Part shown: positions 37,654 to 46,018 of the stretch, one piece after another
How the letters are laid out: every line of letters starts with the position of its first letter
How positions within the stretch are numbered: the stretch's first letter is position 1
NCBI RefSeq assembly: GCF_030817475.1
Contig: NZ_JAUSZJ010000002.1
Coordinates: 2,514,501-2,578,500, forward strand
DNA: 64,000 nt
Direction of reading: 5' to 3'
Source: Streptomyces sp. V2I9
GTDB lineage: Bacteria > Actinomycetota > Actinomycetes > Streptomycetales > Streptomycetaceae
The notes under the pieces: generated by a model
Seen by the model: the letters and a program-made list of their open reading frames with translations, nothing else
The model's database searches: none
Told to the model about the DNA's origin: nothing
Program-made: the position numbers and the translations under genes

Positions 37654-37731
37654 GGGACGTCCGGGCCGGCCGGGGCGGAGGCCGGGACGTCCGGGTCGGC
37701 CGGGGCGTCAGGGGCGGACGGGGCGTCAGGG
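37654..37731. repeat. GC-rich direct repeats beyond the methylase stop
   Basis: A 24-base unit at 37654-37677 recurs at 37684-37707 with one mismatch. GGGGCGTCAGGG occurs at 37702-37712 and again at 37720-37731 over the methylase stop codon. The surrounding 37600-37730 is low-complexity. Confidence 0.65.
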
Positions 37732-40125
37732 CGTGACCGTGCCGTCCGCCAGGCCGTCGTACATCCCCTGGACGAGCAGCCCGCCGAGCCGTTCCGCCGT
37801 CCGCAGCGCGTCCTCGAAGGCCGCCAGTTCGCGGAAGCGTTCCCCGTACCGCTGCTGTTCGGCGAGCGGCATCCGGGGCAGGTGGAGGCGGCGCGCGTCC
37901 AGCCGGGCGGCGGTGGAGGCGTAGCTGCTGGCCTGCCGGTGGTTGGCGGTGCCGCGCAGGAATCCGGCGAGGAACCAGGAATCGACGGCGGCCGGGTCGG
38001 GCCGCAGGAGCTGGAGGTTGCGGCCGAGTGCGGCCCCGGCCGTGGCCTCGTCCACGACCCGCGCCGCGGTGCCGCCGCCGAGCACGGGCACGACGACGTC
38101 GCCGGGTTCGAGCAGGACCGCCTCGTCGGCGGACGCCACCGGGCCGGGCGGGGGCGCGGGGGCCGCCGGGACCGAGCCGGTGAAGACGTCGTGATCGGTG
38201 AGGACGGGGCCGGCGGCGGCACCGGGCACGGCGGTGCCGGTGTGCAGGTGCAGGGCCCCGGCGCGGGCGAGTTCGCCGACCGTGATGAGCGGGAGGTGCG
38301 TGGAGCCGGCGGGGACGGCGGCCGGCGGGACGAGGCCGGCGGTCAGGCGCAGGGTCTCGGCCAGCTTCTCCCGGATCTCCCCGAGGCCGGACGCGCCGCC
38401 TCCGGGGGCGGCGCGCGGGAGGTGGCGGGCGGGGGCCAGGTCCACGTCGTCGTCGAGGAGGTCGACCACGGGCACGACGCGGCTGACGCCCTCGACGTCG
38501 GCACGGTCGCGCCAGGCGTCGAGCACGGCGGCGCGCACGGCGGGCCAGTCGAGCCGTTCCCGCCCGCCTCCGGCCGTCCTGCCGGTCCCCGTCCTGCCGG
38601 TCCCCGCCGCGGCGGCCGCACCACCCGCCGGGCCGCCGGGAGTGGGGGCGGCTTCCGGGACGGGGGCGGACGCGCCCGGCAGGCCGGCGGTGTCGGCCAG
38701 GAGGAGGTCGGCGGCGGGCCGCACACCGGGCTCCGGCCTGCGCAGCACCCAGAGGTGGAGCGGGATGCCGTACGGAGGGGCGGCCCCGGCCGGCAGCGCG
38801 ATGACGGCCCGGAGGGCCCCCCGGCGCAGGAGCCCGGCGCGGATACGGCGGCCGGAGCGGCGGGAGGCGGCGGCGGGCGGCATCAGCAGGACGGCGGTGC
38901 CGCCGTCGCGCAGCCGGGCCAGTACGTGCTGGACCCAGGCGAGTTCGGACTCGGTGCGGGCGGGGAGACCGTACTCCCAGCGCGGGTCGTAGGCCAGCTC
39001 GTCGTGGCCCCAGTTGCGTTCGTTGAACGGTGGATGGCAGAGGACGGTGTCGGCCGCCAACTCCGGGAAGGCGTCCGCCCGCAGGGTGTCGCCGGTGCGG
39101 ACGGCCGGACCCGGTGCGGGTCCGTGCGGGCCGTCGGCGTCCAGCGCCAGGCGGAGGGCGGTGAGCGCGGCGAGGGCGGGGTCGGCCTCCTGCGCGTACA
39201 GCACGGCGGGGCCGTGGACCGCGCGGAGCAGGGCGCCGGTGCCGGCGGCCGGGTCGAGGACGCTGCGGACGGGCTGTTCCCGGCCGGGCCGGTCGCCGCT
39301 CGCGGGCGGCTCGGCGAGCTCCGCCATCAGCTCGGCGAGGTGCGGCGGGGTCAGCGTGTACTGGCGCGGGTTGGCGTCCAGTTGCCGCCCGAGCAGGAAC
39401 GCGAACGCCTGCCCGGCCCCGATGCCGGCGGCCAGCTCGGCGGCGGCGCGCAGCAGCGGCACGGACGGCAGCAGGTCCGGTGCGGTGGGCGTGTGAACGG
39501 CGCGCGCGCCGGAGGTACGGGGGGTGGTTCGCGGCGGAACCGCCGCCGGGAGATCCGCGTACTCCTGCCGCCCTGCGGCCGGGCCGGCTGCGGCCACCGG
39601 CCCCTCCACCGTGTGAACACCGGCCGCCTCGGGCCGACCCGTGCTGTGCGCACCGGCCGGTTCCGGCCCGCTCGCGGGGTGCGCCCCGACGGACTCCGGC
39701 GGACGCGCCGTGAGGAGACCGGCGGACGCCGGGCCGAGCCGGGCGGTGAGGACGTGCTCCATGGCGTGCGGCAGCAGCTCGGCCATCCGCTCGTCGGGGG
39801 CCGCCGTGAGCTCCAGCCAGGTGGTGGGACGGTCGCGGACGAGCAGCAGGGCACAGCCGGTGTGGATCAACGCCCGGACGGCTCCCGCCGGATGCCCGGC
39901 GACCTCCTGCCAGACGCGCTCCCGGAGCGGCACCTCGGCCAGCTTTCCCTGGTCACGCAGCCACTGTTCGACCTCGGACAGGGCGAAGGACGGGCTCGTT
40001 CCGGTGCCGCCGACCGGTTGTGGGAAGTCGGCGTGGCGACGACGCCAGTTGCTGACGGCGGCGCGTCCCACGCCCGCGAGTCGGGCGATTCCGGCCGCGG
40101 TGACCTCGGTCGCGTTCTCCGGCAC
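37726..40125 (-). CDS. Orphan N6-adenine DNA methylase-like protein with HTH and HsdS-like tail; motif IV altered
   Basis: The product is 799 aa. The N-terminus (about 1-60) is a MerR-like HTH (TAAGIARLAGVGRAAVSNWRR). The methylase core has the FxGxG-type motif I VLDPAAGTGALLRA (near 315). In place of the catalytic N-P-P-[FY] it reads LCHPPFNERNW, so His replaces Asn. The C-terminal 190 residues (ITVGELARAGALHLHTG...LLEPGDVVVPVLGGG...LHLPRMPLAEQQRYGE) resemble a target-recognition domain of type I specificity subunits. No restriction subunit is nearby. GTG 40125 has GGGGAGA upstream. It may bind DNA without methylating it, or use the altered motif. Confidence 0.8.
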   Translation of the reverse strand: MPENATEVTAAGIARLAGVGRAAVSNWRRRHADFPQPVGGTGTSPSFALSEVEQWLRDQGKLAEVPLRERVWQEVAGHPAGAVRALIHTGCALLLVRDRPTTWLELTAAPDERMAELLPHAMEHVLTARLGPASAGLLTARPPESVGAHPASGPEPAGAHSTGRPEAAGVHTVEGPVAAAGPAAGRQEYADLPAAVPPRTTPRTSGARAVHTPTAPDLLPSVPLLRAAAELAAGIGAGQAFAFLLGRQLDANPRQYTLTPPHLAELMAELAEPPASGDRPGREQPVRSVLDPAAGTGALLRAVHGPAVLYAQEADPALAALTALRLALDADGPHGPAPGPAVRTGDTLRADAFPELAADTVLCHPPFNERNWGHDELAYDPRWEYGLPARTESELAWVQHVLARLRDGGTAVLLMPPAAASRRSGRRIRAGLLRRGALRAVIALPAGAAPPYGIPLHLWVLRRPEPGVRPAADLLLADTAGLPGASAPVPEAAPTPGGPAGGAAAAAGTGRTGTGRTAGGGRERLDWPAVRAAVLDAWRDRADVEGVSRVVPVVDLLDDDVDLAPARHLPRAAPGGGASGLGEIREKLAETLRLTAGLVPPAAVPAGSTHLPLITVGELARAGALHLHTGTAVPGAAAGPVLTDHDVFTGSVPAAPAPPPGPVASADEAVLLEPGDVVVPVLGGGTAARVVDEATAGAALGRNLQLLRPDPAAVDSWFLAGFLRGTANHRQASSYASTAARLDARRLHLPRMPLAEQQRYGERFRELAAFEDALRTAERLGGLLVQGMYDGLADGTVTP

Positions 40126-40253
40126 TGGCTCTCCCCTTGGTCCGTCCGTCCGGCCGGTCCACCGGCCCGTCGACGCTGCCTGCCGCGAGCATAGCGACTC
40201 CCTCGCACCACACCCAGGAAGGCCATTGCCCGACACTTCACACACAAGTCGTG

Positions 40254-40282
40254 TTGACTCGGTTCACAAGCTTTGCTCTTAT
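40254..40282 (+). promoter_or_regulatory. Promoter of the lipoprotein gene
   Basis: TTGACT (40254-40259) and TCTTAT (40277-40282) have a 17-base spacer, giving a leader of about 70 bases to the ATG at 40361. Confidence 0.65.
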
Positions 40283-40360
40283 TGACCCGCCCCCGCCGGG
40301 GTCGTTTCTTCCGTCCGCTGTTCGGCGCGTCCCCGCGCCCCTCCTCCCGGAGCCTGAACC

Positions 40361-41089
40361 ATGCGTCTCGTCACCCGTATCTCCGTCAACACCCTCTGCG
40401 CGCTGGCCCTCGTCGGCCTCGCCGCCTGCGGCACCGACTCCCCGAAGGAGACCGGGCCGTTCGCCGGCCAGTCGGGTCCGGAGGTGGCGAACAAGGCGCT
40501 CACGGCCACGAACGGGGTGAAGTCCCTGCGGATAGCCCTCGACATGACCACCCCGGACGGCCGGGTCAAGGCCGACTTCGCGTCGAGCCTGGGCGGCGAC
40601 TGCACCGGGACCATGGCGCTGGACGGCCAGGGCGCCATGGAGGTCGTGAAGACCGGCGGGACGGTCTACACGAAGTTCGACGAGGCCATGCTGCGCTCGG
40701 AGATGACGGACGAACCGAAGGCCGAGGTGGACGCGGCGGTCGAGATGCTCGCGGGAAAGTGGATGGAGTCGAAGGCGTCCGACCCGGACACGGCGGAGGC
40801 CACCGAGTTCTGCGACCTGAAGGCGCTCCTGGAGGAGTTCGAGGCGAACGACAACGCCGCCGAGAAGAAGGGCCCCTCGAAGGTCGCGGGCAAGCCGGCC
40901 CTGCGGCTGACGGAGAAGGACGGCAAGGAGACGTTCACCTTCGACGTCGCCACCGAGGGCTCCCCGTACCTCCTGCGCGTCACCTCGCGGGGCGGCAAGG
41001 AGCCGATGACGATGAACCTCTCCGACTTCGACGTGCCGGTCGTGGCGGAGAAGCCCGCCGCGAAGGACATCGTCGACCTGGAGCAGTAG
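40361..41089 (+). CDS. Putative lipoprotein (LprG/LppX-like architecture)
   Basis: The product is 242 aa. The signal peptide ends in the lipobox LVGLAAC (Cys24). The mature part alternates beta-rich stretches (VKSLRIALDMTTPDGRVKADF, VVKTGGTVYTKFDEAML, PYLLRVTSRGG) in the manner of actinobacterial LppX/LprG lipid-binding proteins. It would be anchored on the outer face of the membrane. GGAG lies 9 bases before the ATG. The family assignment is tentative. Confidence 0.75.
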   Translation: MRLVTRISVNTLCALALVGLAACGTDSPKETGPFAGQSGPEVANKALTATNGVKSLRIALDMTTPDGRVKADFASSLGGDCTGTMALDGQGAMEVVKTGGTVYTKFDEAMLRSEMTDEPKAEVDAAVEMLAGKWMESKASDPDTAEATEFCDLKALLEEFEANDNAAEKKGPSKVAGKPALRLTEKDGKETFTFDVATEGSPYLLRVTSRGGKEPMTMNLSDFDVPVVAEKPAAKDIVDLEQ

Positions 41090-41143
41090 GAGCCCGGAGC
41101 GCCGGCGGAAGGAGTCCGCGGCGGCAGGGGGCGGAGCGGCCTT

Positions 41144-41818
41144 CTACGGCGCTCCCGAGGGTCCGCCGCGGCCGAACCCGACCTCGGCCGCGGGCAGGAC
41201 GCGCACCCGGCGGCCCGGAAAGCGGAGGTTCCGGTAGATCTCGTTGTGGTGGGCGACGGACGCCTCCGGTTCGGCGTACGGGCCGGAGCCGTCCTGCCGG
41301 ACCGAGGTGGTGTGGCCGTCCGCGACGAGCACCACGTCGTACCCCCGGCTCAGCGCCTGCCGGGCGGTGGACTCGACGCAGATCTCGGTGGCGAAGCCGG
41401 TGACGACGACCTCGGAGACTCCTCGGCCCCGGAGGACCGCGTCCAGTCCGGTTCCCAGGAAGCTGTCCGGGGCGGTCTTGGCGATGACCGTGTCGCCGGG
41501 GGCCGGGGCGAGTCGGGGCGTGATCCGCCATCCCTCGGTTCCGGGCTCCAGCTCCTCGTCCTGCTGCTGCACCAGCACCACCGGAGCCCCGGCCGCCCTG
41601 GCCCGCGCCTGGAGGCCGGCGATGGCGAGGACGGTGGCGGACGCCCGGTGCGCGATCCCGACGAGCGCGTTCTGCATGTCGATGACGAGGAGCGCGGGGG
41701 CGGCCGCCGCCGCGGACACCGTGTCCGTACCGGGGGCGTCGCCCCGACTGACGGCGCCCTGCGCGTCCGGGGCCGCGGCCACCGCGGCGGCCTCCTCCGC
41801 ACGGGGGTCCGTCGTCAC
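41144..41818 (-). CDS. Isochorismatase-family cysteine hydrolase
   Basis: The product is 224 aa. The catalytic Asp (LLVIDMQNALVG, about 43-54), Lys (VIAKTAPDSFLG) and Cys (VTGFATEICVEST) of the family are present. The first 38 residues are an Ala-rich extension. Substrate may be an amide or isochorismate-like ether. The GTG overlaps the upstream acetyltransferase stop (GTGA), so the two are co-translated. Confidence 0.9.
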   Translation of the reverse strand: MTTDPRAEEAAAVAAAPDAQGAVSRGDAPGTDTVSAAAAAPALLVIDMQNALVGIAHRASATVLAIAGLQARARAAGAPVVLVQQQDEELEPGTEGWRITPRLAPAPGDTVIAKTAPDSFLGTGLDAVLRGRGVSEVVVTGFATEICVESTARQALSRGYDVVLVADGHTTSVRQDGSGPYAEPEASVAHHNEIYRNLRFPGRRVRVLPAAEVGFGRGGPSGAP

Positions 41819-42561
41819 AGCCGGTGCCGTACCCAGACATTGGGCTCGGCATACACCGCGTACCCATGGGCGAGCGCGCAGTGCACCGGGACCAGCGCCC
41901 CCGGCACCTCCACCGGACCGTCCGTGTCGAACGGCAGCCCGGTCCACTGCCGCCACTGCGCGAGCGAGCCGCTCACGGTCATCGACACGGTGGCGACCGA
42001 GTCCACCGTCCCGCCCGCGCGCGCGTGGACCCGCAGCCAGGGGTCCTCGGGCAGCCCGTCCTCGGGGCGGGTCAGCCGGGCGTACTCCTCCATCGGCAGC
42101 GCGGGGCGCAGGTGCTTGCCGCTCGGCCGCACCGGGGCGACGACCTCCCGGAAGCCGAGCCGCCGCGCGTTCTCCCGCATCGCGGCGAGCATCCGGCCCG
42201 ATATGCCCTGGCCCTGGTGGCCGGTCGCCACGGTGATCTCGATCGCGCCGACCGTGTCGGGCGTACGCCCGCGCCGCAGGTCCGAGAGGGCCCACAGCAG
42301 CATCCGGTCCCAGCCTCCGACCGGCAGTTCACCGCGCCCGGGGGCGTCCAGAGCGAAGGGCACGCTGTAGGCGCGGGCGACCACGGTCCCCTCGGGGTCG
42401 GTGGCGACGAGCACGTACTGCGGGAATTCGACGGCGATCCGGGGGAAGTTCGCCCAGCCGACGATGTCCTCCAGCACGAATTCCGGCCAGGTGTCCGGCA
42501 TCCCGTTCAGGGCGTCACCGAGCTCCGGGCGCTCGGCGAGGGTGGTGATGTGCAGTTCCAT
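41815..42561 (-). CDS. GNAT-family N-acetyltransferase
   Basis: The product is 248 aa. Acetyl-CoA motif A is visible as IEITVATGHQGQGISGRMLAAM, with the R/Q-x-x-G-x-G/A loop. The remaining sequence (DTWPEFVLEDIVGW, PVRPSGKHLRPALPMEEYARL) is that of a conserved actinobacterial group without a known substrate. It forms an operon with the isochorismatase. Confidence 0.85.
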   Translation of the reverse strand: MELHITTLAERPELGDALNGMPDTWPEFVLEDIVGWANFPRIAVEFPQYVLVATDPEGTVVARAYSVPFALDAPGRGELPVGGWDRMLLWALSDLRRGRTPDTVGAIEITVATGHQGQGISGRMLAAMRENARRLGFREVVAPVRPSGKHLRPALPMEEYARLTRPEDGLPEDPWLRVHARAGGTVDSVATVSMTVSGSLAQWRQWTGLPFDTDGPVEVPGALVPVHCALAHGYAVYAEPNVWVRHRL

Positions 42562-42810
42562 ACGCGCGACCCTAGGCAGTCCGCACCGCTCCGACCAGCG
42601 AATAAGCGCCCCGTACCGATCAACGGGGGCGGGGTGCGCGGACCCTCGGACCGGGCGCGCTTCCTGGTCGGGGAGCTGCCGGCGGGGCTGGACGAGGCGT
42701 GGCGCCGACCGATGCGATCAGGCCGGAACCATGAGGTGTGCATGGCGCGTCCCCACCCGTGACCTTCCACCCCGTGCGTCACCCGTGCGTCGTTTTCGAG
42801 GAGCAGAACC

Positions 42811-43470
42811 ATGGCCCACCCCCAGCCCGGCAGTACACCGAACCGCCCCCGGAGAGGTGCCGGATGCCTGCAGAGCCTTCTGGTGCTCGCGGTGATCCTC
42901 GGCCTGGGCTTCGGCGCGTCCAAGATCTTCGGTGACGAGTCGTCGAAGTCGAAGGCGTCCTCCTCGTCCGCGTCGGACGGCCAGGGCGGCTCCTGGGAGA
43001 TCGGTGACTGCGGGGGCCCTGACCCGGAGAACAAGCCGGACGGCTACCGGGCCTTCGACTGCGACGAGTCCGGCGCGACCTTCAAGGCGCTGGAGGTCAA
43101 GAGCGCGAGCATCATGCCCAACGCGATCCAGTGCCCGGCCGGCACGGACCTGATCATCCAGGTCTCCCGCGTCTTCGGCTCCAGTGGCGACAAGAAGAGC
43201 GGCGGCATCCCCACCAACACGGTCTGCGGCCGCAACCTGACCGGGGACCACCCCGGCGACGCGGGCGCCGGCGGCGGCCAGCTCGTCGAGGGCGACTGCG
43301 TGTCGTCGACGGCCAAGGAGATCGTCTGCGCCTCGGCCGGGGCAGCCGACTTCAAGGTCCTGGGGCTCGTCGACAAGAAGACCGACTGCCCGGCGGCGAC
43401 CACCGAGCCGATGCAGCTGATGATGGCGCTCGGCCGCCCGTACAACGTCATCTGCGGCGGCAAGGTCTGA
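42811..43470 (+). CDS. Membrane-anchored Cys-rich protein, LppU-like
   Basis: The product is 219 aa. One transmembrane helix (about 22-41) and a Ser/Lys linker precede two repeated extracytoplasmic modules. Each has a GDC motif (EIGDCGG, VEGDCVS), a second Cys (FDC, VCA), an F-K-x-L strand and a CP or CPAA motif. The even spacing suggests disulfides. ATG 42811 has GGAG upstream. Function unknown. Confidence 0.75.
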   Translation: MAHPQPGSTPNRPRRGAGCLQSLLVLAVILGLGFGASKIFGDESSKSKASSSSASDGQGGSWEIGDCGGPDPENKPDGYRAFDCDESGATFKALEVKSASIMPNAIQCPAGTDLIIQVSRVFGSSGDKKSGGIPTNTVCGRNLTGDHPGDAGAGGGQLVEGDCVSSTAKEIVCASAGAADFKVLGLVDKKTDCPAATTEPMQLMMALGRPYNVICGGKV

Positions 43471-43492
43471 CCGACCGCCGCACCCGTCCCCG

Positions 43493-43542
43493 TCCCCGCC
43501 CCCGTTTCGCTCCCGCCAGGCCCGCGGCGCCGGGGGCGGGGA
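43493..43542. terminator. Hairpin between converging LppU-like and HNH genes
   Basis: TCCCCGCCCCCG (43493-43504) and CGGGGGCGGGGA (43531-43542) form a perfect 12-base-pair stem around a 26-base loop. Confidence 0.6.
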
Positions 43543-43545
43543 GGG

Positions 43546-44325
43546 TCAGCCGCCGCACTGGGCGAGCATGGCCTGCTTGTCGGCCGTCGTGACCGGGAGG
43601 TCGTACTTCAGGGACACCTGGGCGAAGCGCACCGCGTAGGAGCAGCGGACCGGCTTGTACGGCGGCAGCCAGGAGGCGGGGCCGGAGTCCCGCTTGGCGT
43701 TGTTGGCCGGGCCGTCCACCGGGATGAGGTTGAGCGGGTCGTTGGCGATCTGCTCCCGTTTGGACTCGTTCCAGCGGGCGGCGCCCATCTGCCAGTCGTA
43801 CGACAGCGGCATCACGTGGTCGATCTGCACCTCGGTGGCCCGCTGCTTGCGCCAGTCGATGGTCTCGCCGGTGTAGGGGTCCTGGAGCGTCATCGCCATG
43901 ACGATGCAGTCGGACCCCGCCTTGTGCTCGACGCCCTTGCCGTCGCGGGCGAGCAGGTCGTTACGGGTGTCGCAGCCGTTGCGGGCGAGCGGAATGCCGT
44001 CGATGCCGTCCTTCCAGGCGTAGCCGAACTTCTTCCGCTCGTACCCGGTCTTCGGGCCGCGCCCCTTCGTCGCCACCTTCTCGATGACCTTCCGGGCGGC
44101 GGCCCGGTCCGCGTCGCTGGTGAGCGGGGCGAGACCCGGCTTCGTACCGTCCGGGTTGTCCAGCGGGCTCGCCCCGAAACCCTCGGCGGACCGTGCACCG
44201 CCGTTGGCCCCACCGCCCGTGGCACCGCTTTCGGCGGCGAGGTCGTCGGGGTCGCAGCCCGCCAGGGCGAGCACGACGAGGACGCCGAGGGCGGGCAGGG
44301 CCGCTCGGTGCGTACGGGGAGCCAT
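43546..44325 (-). CDS. Lipoprotein with HNH/DUF1524-type nuclease domain
   Basis: The product is 259 aa. A signal peptide with lipobox LALAGC exports it and anchors it at Cys25. The C-terminal half carries the beta-beta-alpha metal motif: EVQIDHVMPLSYDWQMGAA with the catalytic Asp-His, then NDPLNLIPVDGPANNAKR and later WLPPYKPVRCSYAVRF. This is the secreted HNH group common in Streptomyces, presumed to degrade extracellular DNA. Confidence 0.88.
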   Translation of the reverse strand: MAPRTHRAALPALGVLVVLALAGCDPDDLAAESGATGGGANGGARSAEGFGASPLDNPDGTKPGLAPLTSDADRAAARKVIEKVATKGRGPKTGYERKKFGYAWKDGIDGIPLARNGCDTRNDLLARDGKGVEHKAGSDCIVMAMTLQDPYTGETIDWRKQRATEVQIDHVMPLSYDWQMGAARWNESKREQIANDPLNLIPVDGPANNAKRDSGPASWLPPYKPVRCSYAVRFAQVSLKYDLPVTTADKQAMLAQCGG

Positions 44326-44545
44326 CACGAGAAGCCGTCCTGACGGGGAGAAGACCGAACGCGGAGCATCCTACGAGCGTCTTCCCCGCCGGGCGGCTTC
44401 CATGACCGCGCTCTTGATGCACCGCCTCCGGCTTCACCGACGCGCCGCGTCCCCTTCTCCGGACTCCGCCCCCGGCTGGCGAAGACCTCGGGAGCGGGGA
44501 GGTCCCGGAGAGCCTCCGCACCTCGGTGGTCAGGTACGGGCACGG

Positions 44546-45136
44546 CTATCGACCGGCGGGGCCGTCGAGGGAGCGGCTCATGAACAGTGCCGTCTCCCCC
44601 TCGGACTCGGTGCCGCTGTAGAGCGAGGTGTCCAGACCGCAGAGAGCGAACCCCATCCGCTGATAGGCGCGGATGGCCGGAGCGTTGATGTTCGTCACCT
44701 CCAGCCAGACGTGTCCGGCACCGCAGGTCCGGGCCCGGTCGACGGCGTGGCTCATCAGCGTGCGTCCGATTCCCCGGCCCTGGTACGGCCCGGCCACCTC
44801 GATATCGGCAATGACCAGCCGCCGGTTCCAGGGCACGTACTCCGTGTCGACATAGCCGCACACCCGATCGCCGTCCAGCGCGACGAACCGGCGCGCCCCC
44901 ACCGACGGCTCATCGCCGTCGGGCTCGTCGTCGGGGAAGACTTTGTGCACCGGCCGGTCCAGCCGAACGGGCCGAACGCCGAACCCGTCCCCGCCGGAGT
45001 CGACCACCTCGAAGACGGTGTCCGAGCCGAACTCCCCCCGGATGACGGCGGACCTGTCCCTCTCGCTCTCAGCCACGCGATAGGTGATCGCCTCGGCCGT
45101 CCCACGTCCGGCTGATGCGCTGCCAGGTAGCGTCAT
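44546..45136 (-). CDS. GNAT acetyltransferase, streptothricin acetyltransferase-like
   Basis: The product is 196 aa. The pattern SDTVFEVVDSGGDGFGVRPV, VHKVFPDD, RFVALDGDRVCGYVDTEY, PWNRRLVIADIEVAGPYQGRGIGRTLM, HVWLEVTNINAPAIRAYQRMGFALCGLD, and LYSGTESEGETALFMS follows S. lavendulae streptothricin acetyltransferase closely, as I recall that sequence. Those enzymes acetylate the beta-lysine of streptothricin and confer self-resistance. No streptothricin biosynthesis genes are in the window, so it is probably a stand-alone intrinsic resistance or detoxification gene. Confidence 0.85.
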   Translation of the reverse strand: MTLPGSASAGRGTAEAITYRVAESERDRSAVIRGEFGSDTVFEVVDSGGDGFGVRPVRLDRPVHKVFPDDEPDGDEPSVGARRFVALDGDRVCGYVDTEYVPWNRRLVIADIEVAGPYQGRGIGRTLMSHAVDRARTCGAGHVWLEVTNINAPAIRAYQRMGFALCGLDTSLYSGTESEGETALFMSRSLDGPAGR

Positions 45137-45229
45137 GTCCGCACCGTACCGGTCCGGTGCACCACGACGGTCGGGGACCGTCCGCCAGGTGACTCAGTCG
45201 ACCCAGGCGACTCAGGCGGCCCAGGTGAC

Positions 45230-45664
45230 TCAGGCGAGGCAGAACTCGTTGCCCTCGGGGTCCTGCATCACGATGCAGGACTCGTTCTCGTCGTCGGCAA
45301 ACAACGTCCGCACATGTACCGCGCCGAACGCGACCAGTCGGGCGCACTCGGCCTCCAGGGTGGCGAGCCGCTCCTCACCCACGAGTCCGGTACCGGCCCG
45401 CACATCGAGATGCAGCCGGTTCTTGACGGCCTTGCCTTCGGGAACCCGCTGGAAGAGCACGCGCGGACCCACGCCCGAGGGATCGGCGCACGCGAAGTAG
45501 ACCACCTGCTTCTCCGGCGGCAACGAGCGGTGGTACTCCTCCCACGTGGCGAAACCCTCCGGAACCGTCGGTACGACGTACCCCAGCACCTCGCACCAGA
45601 AGGCGGCGAGGCGCGCGGGTTCCTCGCAGTCGAAGGTCACTTGGAACTGCTTGATCGTTGACAT
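45230..45664 (-). CDS. VOC (glyoxalase/bleomycin-resistance fold) protein
   Basis: The product is 144 aa: MSTIKQFQVTFDCEEPARLAAFWCEVLGY opens the first beta-alpha-beta-beta-beta module, and RLHLDVRAGTG plus IVMQDPEGNEFCLA close the second. TACGGT on the minus strand (45671-45676) ends 6 bases before the ATG and no ribosome-binding site is seen, so the mRNA is probably leaderless. Substrate unknown. The 354-base gap 45665-46018 holds only this promoter and the mfd terminator. Confidence 0.85.
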   Translation of the reverse strand: MSTIKQFQVTFDCEEPARLAAFWCEVLGYVVPTVPEGFATWEEYHRSLPPEKQVVYFACADPSGVGPRVLFQRVPEGKAVKNRLHLDVRAGTGLVGEERLATLEAECARLVAFGAVHVRTLFADDENESCIVMQDPEGNEFCLA

Positions 45665-45961
45665 CGGCGCACCGTACCAAGGGGGTCCCGCCGCCCGTTC
45701 CCCCGGTGGAACCCCGCGCCGTCGGGACATCGGGGCGACCCTGCCGAAACCTGGACCGGACCGGACACCAGGTGATGGCATCGAACAGGCCACGGAAACA
45801 CCGCCTCCCCGGGCGTGCAGCCGCCTGCCGCACGGCTCGACCACCCACCGGCCCACCCGGCTGCCCACCGGGGCCGCACGAGGAGATCGGGGCGGCGGCG
45901 ACCCACTGCGGCCCGGTGAGTGAACGCCCCTGGTCCCGTAGCCCGCATCGCCCGTACACGT

Positions 45962-45997
45962 CGGGCCCCGCCGGACACGTATGTCCTGCGGGGCCCG
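45962..45997 (-). terminator. Strong hairpin after mfd
   Basis: CGGGCCCCGC (45962-45971) pairs with GCGGGGCCCG (45988-45997). An inner GGACA/TGTCC stem closes on CGTA. The total is 15 pairs with one mismatch, 21 bases past the mfd stop. Confidence 0.85.
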
Positions 45998-46018
45998 GTC
46001 GTTCACGCCCTGCCCGAG

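Noticed and set aside
37531..40194. Plus-strand frame with collagen-like Gly-x-y repeats near its start
   Set aside because: The Gly-x-y pattern comes from the GC repeat beyond the methylase stop; the rest is antisense to the methylase gene.
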